Assembly (NCBI GenBank): GCA_018857735.1
Contig: JABMCL010000991.1
Span: forward strand, 257,501-321,500
DNA from: Alviniconcha marisindica
Lineage: Eukaryota; Mollusca; Gastropoda; Provannidae
Direction of reading: 5' to 3'
DNA: 64,000 nt
Positions 12,163 through 22,612 of the stretch are shown here, piece by piece (the stretch's first letter is position 1; each line of letters opens with the position of its first letter). A program made the position numbers and the translations under genes. The notes under the pieces are model-generated. The model was not told where the DNA came from. It searched no databases and saw nothing but the letters and a program-made list of their open reading frames with translations.

Positions 12163-13010
12163 GAGAGAGCTCAGCGGCTTTATGAAAGTCGAGCTGGCCG
12201 TCCTGGGCTCCCATACATTCTGCTTAATGTCCTCAGATGATAAAAAGCATATTTGGAACAAAAAAGGGCTCCCCGTCCCTAATAGTCCCCATGGTCTCTG
12301 TGGACGTAAAGCAACAATGAACTTAACCTCAGAGTCGTTTCCCCATGGTCTCTGTGGACGTAAAGCAACAATGAACTTAACCTCAGAGTCGTTATTCAAA
12401 CGGTTTCAGAGCGCAGGAGCTATGCGAGAGTCGAGGTGGCCGTCCTGGGCTTCCCGTTTCTAACAGTAACAGTCCTTAATATGGTCTCTGTGGACGTAAA
12501 GCAACATTGAAGAACAGAGCTCAGGAGCTGTGTGAAAGTCGAGGTGGCCGTCCTGGGCCTAATAGTCCCTGTGATCTCTGTGGACGTAAAGCAACACTGA
12601 ACTTAGGCTAGATTCATTACTCAAAGGTTTTCAGAGCTCAGAAGCTGTGTGAAAGTCGAGGTGGCCGTCCTGGGCGTCCTGTCCTTGGAGTAAACCTAAC
12701 TTTGAGTTTTCTCGGTGTGTGAACGATAAATTTCGGGCAAGCACCACTGAACTTAGGCTAGATTCATTACTCAAAAAGGTTTTCAGAGCTCAGAAGCTGT
12801 GTGAAAGTCGAGGTGGCCGTCCTGGGCTCCCCGTCCCTAATAGTCCCTATGGTTTCTGTGGACGTAAAGCAACACCGAACTTAACCTCAGAGTCATTACT
12901 GAAACCTTCAAACGGGTTCAGAGTTCAGGAGCTGTGTGAAAGCCGAGGTGGCCATCCTGGGCTCCCCGTCCTTAATACGCTCTCTGTGGACGTAAAGCGA
13001 TACTGAACAG
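12163..13010 (+). repeat. tandem array of repeat family B first halves
   Basis: Six units carry GTGTGAAAGTCGAGGTGG and CTGTGGACGTAAAGCAACA, separated by AACTTAACCTCAGAGTC-type linkers. Here the dispersed repeat has become a local tandem array. Confidence 0.75.
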
Positions 13011-13309
13011 TGAACTGAACAAACGGTTTCAGATGCCGGTACACTGTCTGTCGTTCGTGTGTGCAAGCAGCCAACGGTTGGTTCATGCCTGGGTCTGCTA
13101 GTGTTACACCGACTCGCATCCAGGTCGAATTGTGCCCTAGATCCCAACCCGGGCGAAGTGATCTGTGGAGTGTTTGTTCAGGCTGAAGCCCACGTCACCG
13201 GCGCAGTCAAAGGGTGCTACACCGCAGATATCTATACAGGGTGCAGAACGAAGAAAGGACAGTCACATCGGGAACCACAAAAGCCTTAAGGACACACGGC
13301 GTTCGCGCT

Positions 13310-13765
13310 AGACAATTTTCAAACCGGTGTGACATCAATAAGGTGGCGAAAGTGGTCCACGGAAACCGGTCAATCACTGTAGCCGGTTAGATACACGGCT
13401 GTCTGTACTACTACGAGGGCTTTGCTAGCAAATACTCTGCTCCTTTCCCCGTCCAGAACCCCCCCCCCCCCCCCCCCGCCACCCCCGCCATCCCTCTTGT
13501 TAAGGTCTAAATGAACCTAAACTACAATCCTTGGAAAATAAAGTTTTCGAGTTCGAGTTCTCTGTGTGTGTGTGTGGGGGGGGGGGGGGGGGGACACGGC
13601 TGTCTGTACTACTACTACTACGAGAGCTTTACTAGCAAATACACTGCTCCTTTCCCCGTCTAGAACCCCCCCCCCTCCCCTCCCCCCTCTCTCTCTTCCT
13701 ATCTCTCTTGTTAGACAGGTCTAAATGAACCTAAACTACAATCGTTGGAAAATAAAGTTTCTGAA
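13310..13765 (+). repeat. local duplication of a dispersed repeat
   Basis: ACACGGCTGTCTGTACTACT and CTAAATGAACCTAAACTACA each occur twice. A related single copy lies at 39180-39310. Confidence 0.65.
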
Positions 13766-13776
13766 TTCTCTATCTA

Positions 13777-13777
<1 letters not shown>

Positions 13778-13837
<60 letters not shown>

Positions 13838-13878
13838 TGTGTGGTGTGTGTGTTTTTGTTTTTTTTTTGAGAGATATA

Positions 13879-13933
<55 letters not shown>

Positions 13934-14045
13934 ATATATCAGTTGTTTTTAGAGAGAGAGAGAGAGAGAGGAGAGGTGTGTGTGTGTGTGGTGTGTGTGT
14001 GTGTGTGTTGCGTCGTGTGTGGTGTGTGTGTGTGTGTGTGTGTGT
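13778..14045 (+). repeat. compound TG, TA and GA microsatellites
   Basis: TG 13778-13848, TA 13876-13930, GA 13952-13970, TG to 14045. Confidence 0.9.
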
Positions 14046-14334
14046 AACAGGGCGAAACACATTTTGTTAGAACACAAACCCCGAGGCTCTGCTCACACAT
14101 TTGTGTGACCACTATTTCTGGTAACTGGGGAAATACACCGTAGGCGACACGCACGGTCAGATGCACGGACACGCGAAATGTGTGGAACTAGAACTAGAAG
14201 ACGAAGGATGCCGTGGAGGGAACACGCCCTCAAGATCAAAGCCGTGGGCGAGACGATGGTCTCCTGGGAATAGTGCTGGTACCCGTCTTTCAACACAGCA
14301 CACTCACCTCATAACATACGGCAATCCGGCACGC

Positions 14335-14608
14335 GAGCCGGTTTGGCCTAGCGGTAAGGCGTTAGGCTGGTAAGCGGAAGGACCTCGGTTCGATACCGCT
14401 TCGGCTCTCCTTTCTCTTAAAAATGGTTGTGACTTTGTCCCTCACAATTAATGAAACATTAAAATGGCTCTCATCGCTGCCCACGAATCATTCTCGTGGT
14501 GACAGTGTAGCGATAAGTATATATATATATAATATAACCCCCCCCCCCCCCATCCCTAATAAGCCTTGTGGTTTCTGTGGACGTTAAGTACCATGTTTAC
14601 TTATTTAC
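14335..14608 (+). mobile_element. SINE family A copy
   Basis: A box TGGCCTAGCGGT and B box GGTTCGATACC are intact. Part of the body after TCTCTTAAAAATGG is deleted. The tail is TTTACTTATTTAC. Confidence 0.8.
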
Positions 14609-14696
14609 GCGAGCCTACCTACATGTATTGACCGGGGGATGGGGGGGTGGGGTGGGGGGTGGGGGGAGGGAATCACTTTAGAGCAAGGGTTATGGG

Positions 14697-15008
14697 CATA
14701 GATCTTTATCACGTCATTTGTACGTGACACGCATGCATCATACTACCAGACCCCCTTACAGCCAGCCTGTCACCGGTGTCACGGGTCGTGTGATCGATTC
14801 CCTTCCGGTAGTAAGTAAGTAAGTAAGTATGGTGCTTAACGTCCACAGAAACCATAGATCTTTATCACGTCATTTGTACGTGACACGCATGCATCATACT
14901 ACCAGACCCCCTTACAGCCAGCCTGTCACCGGTGTCACGGGTCGTGTGATCGATTCCCTTCCGGTAGTAAGTAAGTAAGTAAGTATGGTGCTTAACGTCC
15001 ACAGAAAC
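14697..15008. repeat. 156 bp tandem duplication at a SINE tail
   Basis: 14697-14852 and 14853-15008 appear identical by eye. Each unit contains ACGTCATTTGTACGTGACAC and ends in the SINE (GTAA)n tail plus the start of its 3' module. Confidence 0.8.
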
Positions 15009-15293
15009 CATAAGGCTTATTAGGGACGGGGAGAAGGGGGTTTGGAGGTGGGGGAAGAGGGAGATTATATATATACCTATCGCTACACTGTCACCACCAG
15101 AATGATTCCTGCATTCAGATGGGCAGCGATGAGAGCCATTTTAATGTTTCAGCAGGAAGTGAGGGACAGAGTCACAAGACGGTGTCCACAAACCACAACC
15201 TTTTTGAAGAGAACGGAGAGCCGAAAGCGGTATCGAACCGAGGTCCTTCCGCATACCAGCCTAACGCCTTACCGCTAGGCCACACCGGCTCAC
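14967..15293 (-). mobile_element. SINE family A, near-complete copy
   Basis: It starts with (GTAA)n, the reverse of the TTAC tail, then CCATAAGGCTTATTAGGGAC, and ends at the head ACCGCTAGGCCACACCGGCT. Its tail and flank are part of a 156 bp tandem duplication. Confidence 0.85.
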
Positions 15294-15404
15294 ACCCCTC
15301 CGGCACGGGCCGATCTGACCTATAATGATCTGAGTAAGCGTAACGATCCCGCGGGTGTTAGCGGGAGAAAGTCGCCGGAAGTCTCTACACGTCAGCGGGT
15401 TTCA

Positions 15405-17125
15405 TTGCACACCTTCAAAGTCCCATCGCAAACGTACAGTCTTTCATTGCGGACACGTTCTAAAATCAAAGTCCCATCACACCCCCTTTAAAGTCTTTCA
15501 TTACGTACACGTTCAAAATCAAAGTCCCATCACACCCCCTTTAAAGTCTTTCATTACGTACACGTTCAAAATCAAAGTCCCATCACACCCCCTTTAAAGT
15601 CTTTCATTACGTACACGTTCAAAATCAAAGTCCCATCTCACCCCCTTTAAAGTCTTTCATTACGTACACGTTCAAAATCAAAGTCCCATCACACCCCCTT
15701 TAAAGTCTTTCATTACGTACACGTTCAAAATCAAAGTTCCATCACACCCCCTCTAAAGTCTCATCGCAAACGTACAGTCTTGGCATTACGTACACCTTCT
15801 AATATCAAAGTGCCATCACACCCCCTTTAAAGTCTCATCGCAAACGTACAGTCTTTCATTACGTACAAGTTCAAAACCAAAGTCCCGTCACACCCCCTTT
15901 AAAGTCTCATCGCAAACGCACAACCTTTCGTTACAAACACCCTTTAAAGTCCCATCGCAAACGTGCAGTCTTTCCTTACACTCTACTGAAATTCCCACAC
16001 CAAACGTACAATCTTTCGTTAGACACCCTTCAAAGTCCGATCATAAACGTACAGTTAAGTCTTTCATTACACACTTTCAAAGTCCCATCACAAACGTACC
16101 TAGTCTTTCCTTACACACACCCTTCAAAGTCCCATCACAAACGTTCCTAGTCTTTCCTTACAAACACCCTTCAAAGTCCCATCACAAACGTACCTAGTCT
16201 TTCCTTATACATACCTTTCAAAGTCCCATCACAAACGTACCTAGCCTTTCCTTACACACACCCTTCAAAGTCCCATCACAAACGTACCCAGTGTTTCCTT
16301 ACACACACCCTTCAAAGTCCCATCACAAACGTACCTAGTCTTTCCTTACACACACCTTAAAATCCCATAACAAACGTACCTAGTCTTTCCTTACACACAC
16401 CTTAAAAGTCCCATCACAAACGTACCTAGTCTTTCCTTAGACACATCTTAAAAGTCCCATCACAAACGTACCTAGTCTTTCCTTACACACACCCTTCAAA
16501 CTCCCATCACACACTTACAGTCCCTCCTTACACACACCTTCAAAGTCCCATCACAAACGTACCTTGTCTTTCCTTATACACACCCTTCAAAGTCCCATCA
16601 CAAACGTACCTTGTCTTTCCTTACACTCACCCTTCAAAGTCCCATCACAAACGTACAGTCTTTCTTGACACATACCTTGAAAGTCCCATCACAAACGTAC
16701 CTAGTCTTTCCTTACACATACCCTTCAAAGTCCCATCGCTAACGTACAGTGTTTCCTTACACACACCCTTCAAAGTCCCATCACAAACGTACCTCGTTTT
16801 CCTTACACACACCCTTCAAAGTCCCATCACAAACGTACAGTGTTTCCTTACACACCCCGTTCAAAGTCCCATCACAAACGTACCTTGTCTTTCCTTATAC
16901 ACACCCTTCAAAGTCCCATCGCTAACGTACAGTGTTTCCTTACACACCCCCTTCAAAGTCCCATCACAAACATACCTAGTTTTCCTTACACACACCCTTC
17001 AAAGTCCCATCACAAACGTACCTAGTTTTCCTTACACACACCCTTCAAAGTCCCATCACAAACGTACAGTGTTTCCTTACACACACCCTTCAAAGTCCCA
17101 TCACAAACGTACAGTCTTTCCTTAG
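15405..17125 (+). repeat. tandem array, 53 bp units changing to about 45-47 bp units
   Basis: The left part repeats AAAGTCCCATCACACCCCCT, TTAAAGTCTTTCATTACGTA, CACGTTCAAAATC. From about 15.9 kb the unit is CTTCAAAGTCCCATCACAAA, CGTACCTAGTCTTTCCTTAC, ACACACC. Over 30 units in all. Confidence 0.85.
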
Positions 17126-17129
17126 AACA

Positions 17130-18300
17130 GAGAATGGCCTGTAACCAAAGCCCTTAAGTTTCCAACTTTCCGTCCTCAAGGGCGTTTTGCACACAGTCTG
17201 TGACCTGTTGTGCTGACAGGTCTGGGGCGCATTCCTAGTCACTTCACACGTCGCAAATTTCCTCGCCGTCGATGTAACGCGAACCAGGCGCTGCACTGTA
17301 AGCAAAGAAATGAATGAACGGAATCCACCACACGCAACGTTGTTCAAAATTGAGGCTAAATAGCAATGGTATGCTTATGACATCTCTCTCCCTCCTCTCT
17401 CTCTGATCACTACCCCCCCCCCCCCCCCACACACACACCCACACCCGCATCTCTCTTTCTCTCCCTCTCTCTGTGCGCTTCATGCATAATATATTTTCAT
17501 TCATTCATTTATGCAATGTATTAATGATGCCTTGTAACTGTTTCATCTTCTTCTTCTTTCTCTCTCTTCCCTTTTTATTATTCATCAGCAGCTTAGCAAG
17601 GACTTGATGTCAGACAGGTTCTGACAGAATGTGAACTACAATCCTTGTAAAGTAAAGCCCCCCCCCCCCCACCGCCTTTCACAATCAGACACCTATTTGG
17701 TGTTATAGCCAAAACAACCCTCAGTAACAGACAATAGCATGCTGTCTGTTTTGTTGTGTTTACTGCTAGCAAGACGATCTTCCCCCCTGTACTCTATCGT
17801 AACGTAATACAACAGCGCTGAATACATATATATACATGTGTGTGTTTTATCGAACACAAAAGGCGGCCCACACAAACTACCGAAATAAAGATCTATCTAA
17901 TTCCTTATCACACCTCGGGGACTGCACCGGCTTCGTCCGGTTCACACGGCTGTGGTGTAAGTATAAAGTATACCGGGCCAACGAAGCTGATCGTATCGTC
18001 GTACACACGTGCGGCAGCGGATGAAATCACTGCAGGGGTGTGGCCACAAAAAGTGTTAATTAAATCGAGTCGTCTTTGCTGTTTCTTTTTTGTTTTTGTT
18101 TGTTTTGTTTGTTTGTTTGTTTTTTGGCCCCCTAGAGGCTAGGATAAGGGTTTAAAAAAGACTGGTCGAAACTGATATATAATATATATCTATACTCAAC
18201 GCAAACACACACGCACGCACGCACGCACGCACGCAAACGGGTTTAAAGACTGATGCTAGGTATGTGGGACACGCACGGTGCCTATGTGACACCTGTGGGC
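17130..18300. other. no recognised gene
   Basis: A C-run at 17412, a short AGTAAAGCCCC piece shared with 13.5 kb, and T/G-rich sequence near 18080. No supported coding exon. Confidence 0.5.
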
Positions 18301-18364
18301 AAACTCCAAGCACTGGTTTTCGACATCCTTCCTGGTGCCGGAAAGCGATGCTCGGAGTGTGGCC

Positions 18365-18535
18365 TGTGGGATGTTCCGCCACTCCCTAGGACGACTGCTT
18401 GAAGATCCTGTACAGTCTGCAGTGGATGTGATCGTTGCTGTCGTCGACGTTTCAACTCGTTCCAGACACTTCCGGTTGGTGAGGGGTCAGGGGAAGTGGT
18501 TGGAGGGTAGGTCAGAAACGGTTCCAGTCGTCTGG
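18365..18535 (-). pseudogene. Tc1/mariner-type transposase C-terminal remnant
   Basis: The - strand encodes LTYPPTTSPDPSPTGSVWNE and then LKRRRQQRSHPLQTVQDLQA. This resembles the SPDLNPIE-x-VW-x-LKRR-P-TLQ-LQ block at the end of Tc1-family transposases. The catalytic glutamate after NPI is replaced by glycine, and flanking parts are unrecognisable, so it is inactive. It runs into a short repeat (18330-18365) shared with the array at 4.6-5.1 kb. Confidence 0.55.
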
Positions 18536-18659
18536 TGGCAGCGATGCCACTACAACACAGCAGTCTGTCTCGACGCTCCAAATGACCTTAGTGTTGCAGA
18601 CACTGACGTTCCGCTTTCCAGCGTGCCAGCAGCTCCAAACCACTGATCTTGCCATGTGC

Positions 18660-18782
18660 GAACCACCCGTTTGTTTGTTTGTTTGTTGCTGTTGTGGTTG
18701 TTGTTGTTTTGTTGTTGTTGGTTTTTTTTTGTGTGAGTGTATTTTTTGTATTTAAAAAAATAATAATTTGGGGGGGGGGGTG

Positions 18783-18871
<89 letters not shown>

Positions 18872-18978
18872 TGTGTGTGTGTTGTTGTGTGTTGTTGCTG
18901 TTGTTGTTGTTTTCTTTTCTTTTCCGTTTCAGTGTTAATTTACGCCCACAGAAACCATCAGGCTTATTAATTGGGCAT

Positions 18979-19052
<74 letters not shown>

Positions 19053-19065
19053 GTTGTTGTTGTTG
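18660..19065 (+). repeat. TTG, TG and GTGC runs
   Basis: TG then GCGT tetramers at 18784-18870; TG at 18979-19050. Family B module pieces lie at 18925-18970 and 19070-19120. Confidence 0.85.
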
Positions 19066-19184
19066 TTGTTTTCGTTTCAGTGTTGCTTTACACCCACAGG
19101 AACCGTAAGGCTTATTAATTAGGCATGGGGTGCCCAGGACGGGGTGCCCATGGGGTGCCCAGGACGGGGTGCCCATGGGGTGCC

Positions 19185-19410
19185 CAGGACGGCCACCTCG
19201 ACTTTCACACAGCTCCTGGTGGTCTCTGAGGGCCGTCTTAGGTAGGTAGGTAGCGTTGCTTAATGTCCTCAGATGTCAGTTGACATATTAGGGACAAGCT
19301 GAGACCAATGCCGAAGCACGGTTCAATATAGCTTTACGTCCGCGGAAACCAGAAGGCTCGTTAGGACGGACAGCCCACGACGGCCACCTCGACTGTCAAA
19401 CAGCTCCTGA
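19185..19410 (-). mobile_element. repeat family B, full unit
   Basis: It starts with a (GTAG)n tail and contains both modules in reverse. GGGGTGCCCAGGACGGGG-type units repeat just before it (19129-19185). Confidence 0.7.
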
Positions 19411-19648
19411 ACTATGAGGCGCCATCTTTTCCAGAAGCCTTGTTTTAAACGAAGTGAGTGGCAAAACCAGGACAGACTGTCAGTGGACAATGTTAAAGGA
19501 CAAGTCCAAGGTTAGGGGTGATTTCTGACACGATTTCCGTTAAAGCTCGCTGAGAACGATGATGTAGGTGAAACTGTGATCTGAGGGTTATAAATGCACG
19601 AAAAAAGGCATTTTCTGTCGTACCGAAAGCGTCGCCATGACGCCCAAA

Positions 19649-19687
19649 TCACGTGACCATATGCCTACTACGTCACTCTGGGGAGTC
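19649..19687 (+). promoter_or_regulatory. left inward-facing promoter module of the TTAA element
   Basis: In order: TCACGTGAC (E-box), an 11 bp spacer, TACGTCA (CRE-like), then CTGGGGAGTC, with the + strand ATG 9 bp later. The same order and spacing recur in mirror image at 20117-20156. Confidence 0.5.
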
Positions 19688-19695
19688 GCTGCAAA

Positions 19696-19899
19696 ATGGC
19701 CAACTCGAGCTCCGAAGACGAAACTGATACTTTGCCCGAGAGACCCACAAGGATACAGCCGTATCAGTTTCAGCCTGTCAGGCAGGATTTTGAAAGAGTA
19801 CCCGAACATTGTGTCAGCTTCGAAGCAAACCCCATGCGGTATTCCATGGGGTTTGCGAAATCGCACTCACTGAAGTGCTCGCTACACAAATGGGCGTGA
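19696..19899 (+). CDS. short start exon, P2X7-like N-terminus (tentative)
   Basis: The ATG in GCAAAATGG opens 67 codons beginning MANSSSEDETDTLPERPT and then RIQPYQFQPV. An acidic start followed by a PYQFEP-like motif resembles the N-terminus of the repetitive P2X7-like proteins of invertebrates. The 3' part overlaps the THAP exon on the other strand and probably does not encode a real product. No clear donor was found. Confidence 0.4.
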   Translation: MANSSSEDETDTLPERPTRIQPYQFQPVRQDFERVPEHCVSFEANPMRYSMGFAKSHSLKCSLHKWA

Positions 19900-20051
19900 T
19901 GCGGCGCAGCAAGAAAGTCAGCTCGTTTGAATTGTATAAATTTAATCCACTTTCGCCTCACTGCGGGTCGATTGCGCGGGAGCTCGTGCATTGTTATACC
20001 TGGGGTCGTCTGCGAATTGTTACAGTTCGCGGCAACACAGTAGGCCGGCAT
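19812..20051 (-). CDS. THAP zinc-finger domain exon, truncated
   Basis: From ATG at 20051 the - strand encodes MPAYCVAANCNNSQTTPGIT and then HELPRNRPAVRRKWIKFI. The order C-x4-C, HELP, W, then LCSEHF is the C2CH signature of the THAP DNA-binding domain. It is followed by the block ending MEYRMGFASKL, common in THAP proteins of invertebrates. The frame runs to a stop at about 19770, so the exon either splices or is truncated. THAP domains bind DNA and occur in host regulators and in P-element-type transposases. The domain identity is strong; whether a full gene uses it is unknown. Confidence 0.85.
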
Positions 20052-20116
20052 AGTTAACTTTTTTGTCGACCACACGCATACACAGTTTACTGAAGAATCT
20101 AGATGGCAACCACACT

Positions 20117-20156
20117 GACTCCCCAGACTGACGTCACTTCCGGAAAAGTCACGTGA
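20117..20156 (-). promoter_or_regulatory. right inward-facing promoter module of the TTAA element
   Basis: Read on the - strand: GTCACGTGAC, an 11 bp spacer containing TTCCGGAAG (ETS), TGACGTCA (CRE), then CTGGGGAGTC. The THAP ATG lies 66 bp further on. Factor assignments are by consensus only. Confidence 0.5.
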
Positions 20157-20339
20157 CTGATGGAGAACCCGAGACTGTTGTCTCGGCCAGCCTACAGAAA
20201 ATAAAATCGATTAAAAACCCAAATAAATGGTTTTTTTTACATTTTTTATTTCAATAAATCTGAGACTAGTGACTCATTTGTCAATTATTTCGATGGTCAT
20301 TTTGCATACTTAAAAACCTTGGACTTTTACTTTAAAGCC

Positions 20340-20580
20340 GTTTTTGTGATCAGCACGTTAATTCTGAGAAACTGCCGACACAAATCGATAATTTGGCACC
20401 GTCGGGCTTTAATGATCAGTGAGCTGTGATCATGCGCTGATCGAGGCATAATTGTGACAAAACCTATGGCTTGCCGTAACTGTCAGAAATGCACCGATGC
20501 CAAATTACATTTTGAAAAATTACAAAGATAATAAGTTAGTTAGCTGGTGCTTTGACTTCAGCCCAGTCAGCCACACAGGA
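20340..20580. other. no recognised feature
   Basis: Apparently unique sequence between the TTAA element and a short array. Confidence 0.5.
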
Positions 20581-20581
20581 T

Positions 20582-20850
20582 TATATCAGGGCTACAAAGA
20601 TACCAAAACTCGAGTTACTTTTCATGGTGAATATGTTTTTTGTTTATTGTTTATATATATTTATATATAAAAATATACATCGGGGCTACAAAGATACCAA
20701 AACTCGAGAGTTACTTTTCCAAGCGAATAAAAAATAAAAAAAATAAAAAATATTATATATAAATATACACCAGGGCTACAAAGATACCAAAACTCGAGAG
20801 TAAGTTTTTATGGCGAATATACTTTTTTTATGTATAAAAATACACATCCA
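20582..20850 (+). repeat. three-copy repeat with AT-rich spacers
   Basis: GGGCTACAAAGATACCAAAA and CTCGAGAGTTA recur about every 90 bp. Confidence 0.7.
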
Positions 20851-20990
20851 CATGTCTGACATGATGAAGAAGTCTCACGCGCTCAGCTTTAAGGCCGGTG
20901 GCGGTCTTCCGCATCCAGGATACTCACGAAACTCATCACCTCCTGCTCTCAACACGACATAAAACAACCAGCCCCCTCTCCTCTCCTCGT

Positions 20991-21200
20991 GTGAGTTGGT
21001 TTGGCCTAGCGGTGAGGCTGGTACGCGGATGTAACGTCGGTTGCATTCGCCGCTTCGGCTGACCTTTGTCGTCGAAAGGTTGTGGTTTGTGGACTCGGCG
21101 AACTTGTGACTTTGACCCTCACGATCAATGACACATTAACATGGCTCTCATCGTTGCCCGTCTAATGCGGGTGTCGTGTTAGTTAGTGTAGCAGTAGCTG
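20991..21200 (+). mobile_element. SINE family A, 3'-truncated copy
   Basis: The head TTGGTTTGGCCTAGCGGTG and body GTGACTTTGACCCTCACG are present. The 3' module and tail are absent. Confidence 0.75.
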
Positions 21201-21287
21201 CTCCGCCCGGATCTCGAAGACAACTCGGCGTTGAACAAGTCCAAACAACGAACGCCCCCTCCCCCCTCCCCCGACAAAAGCCGATTC

Positions 21288-21288
21288 T

Positions 21289-21358
<70 letters not shown>

Positions 21359-21397
21359 TTGTGTGTTGTGCGTGCTAGTGTTTTTGTGTGTGTCTGT

Positions 21398-21474
<77 letters not shown>

Positions 21475-21570
21475 TGTGTGTGTGGTGTGTGTGTGTGTGT
21501 GTGTGCTGTGTTGTTGTTGGTGGCTGTAGTGTTTGTGTTGTTGTTTTTCGTGTGTGTGTGTGTGTGTGTG

Positions 21571-21617
<47 letters not shown>

Positions 21618-21662
21618 TGTGTTTTGTGTGTGTTGTGGTGCTGTGTGTTTTCGTGGTGTTTT

Positions 21663-21735
<73 letters not shown>

Positions 21736-21800
21736 TGTGGTTTGTTGTTGTTGTTGGGCGTGCTAGTGGGTTTTTTCATGTGGTGTGCGTGTTTTTTCGT

Positions 21801-21862
<62 letters not shown>

Positions 21863-22075
21863 TGTGGTTTTTTGTTGTTGTTGTGCGTGCGTGCGTGCTC
21901 GTGTTTTTTCATGTGGTGTGCGTGCATGAGCGTGCGTGCTCGTGTTTTTTTCGTGTGGTGTGCGTGTTTTTTCGTGGTGTGTGTGTGTGTGCGTGCGTGC
22001 GTAAGTGTTTTTGTTGTTGTGTGTGAGTGTTGGGGGAGGAGGGGGGGGGGAGGGTAGCGTGCGTGCGCGCGCGCA
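21288..22075 (+). repeat. TG microsatellite block with TTG islands
   Basis: About 600 bp of TG in several runs, with GTGCGCGCGCGCAC near 22065. Confidence 0.9.
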
Positions 22076-22382
22076 CTCGCGCGTGTCGCTTCCCGAGTTT
22101 CGCTAATGGAAGGGTCACGCCTTTTGCAAAGAGTCGCCTGGAGTGTGCAAATGGCCGGCTTGTTTTCAACACGCCGTACGTGTCGGCGCATACATGTATC
22201 TGTCCCCGTCATGATCACATCGTCGAACAGAGGAGGGCGGGTGACTGCCCTCTTTACCCCGGGCTGTCTTTGTTGACAGTGCACTTCCACTGGTTCGTCT
22301 TGTCCCTCGGTTCGCAAGTCGGATACATACATTGTACAGGTTTACTCGCGCCCATCTGTGCGAACTGCGAAACGTTATGCCA
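22076..22382. other. no recognised feature
   Basis: Apparently single-copy DNA between two TG blocks. Confidence 0.5.

Positions 22383-22612
<230 letters not shown>

Larger units (their letters stand above)
19497..20331. mobile_element. non-autonomous DNA transposon with TTAA flanks carrying two start exons
   Basis: The left end AGGACAAGTCCAAGGTT and right end AACCTTGGACTTTTACT form 17 bp terminal inverted repeats with a few mismatches. TTAA lies directly outside each end (19493-19496 and 20332-20335), as in piggyBac-type target duplications. Inside are a THAP exon on the - strand and another start exon on the + strand, each behind a promoter-like module. No transposase is present. The superfamily call rests on TTAA alone. 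Confidence 0.65.

Noticed and set aside
15405..17125. CRISPR-like alternation of repeat and spacer
   Set aside because: The spacers are themselves repeated and the DNA is eukaryotic; this is a minisatellite.
21288..22075. Cys/Val-rich open frames
   Set aside because: They are direct translations of (TG)n.
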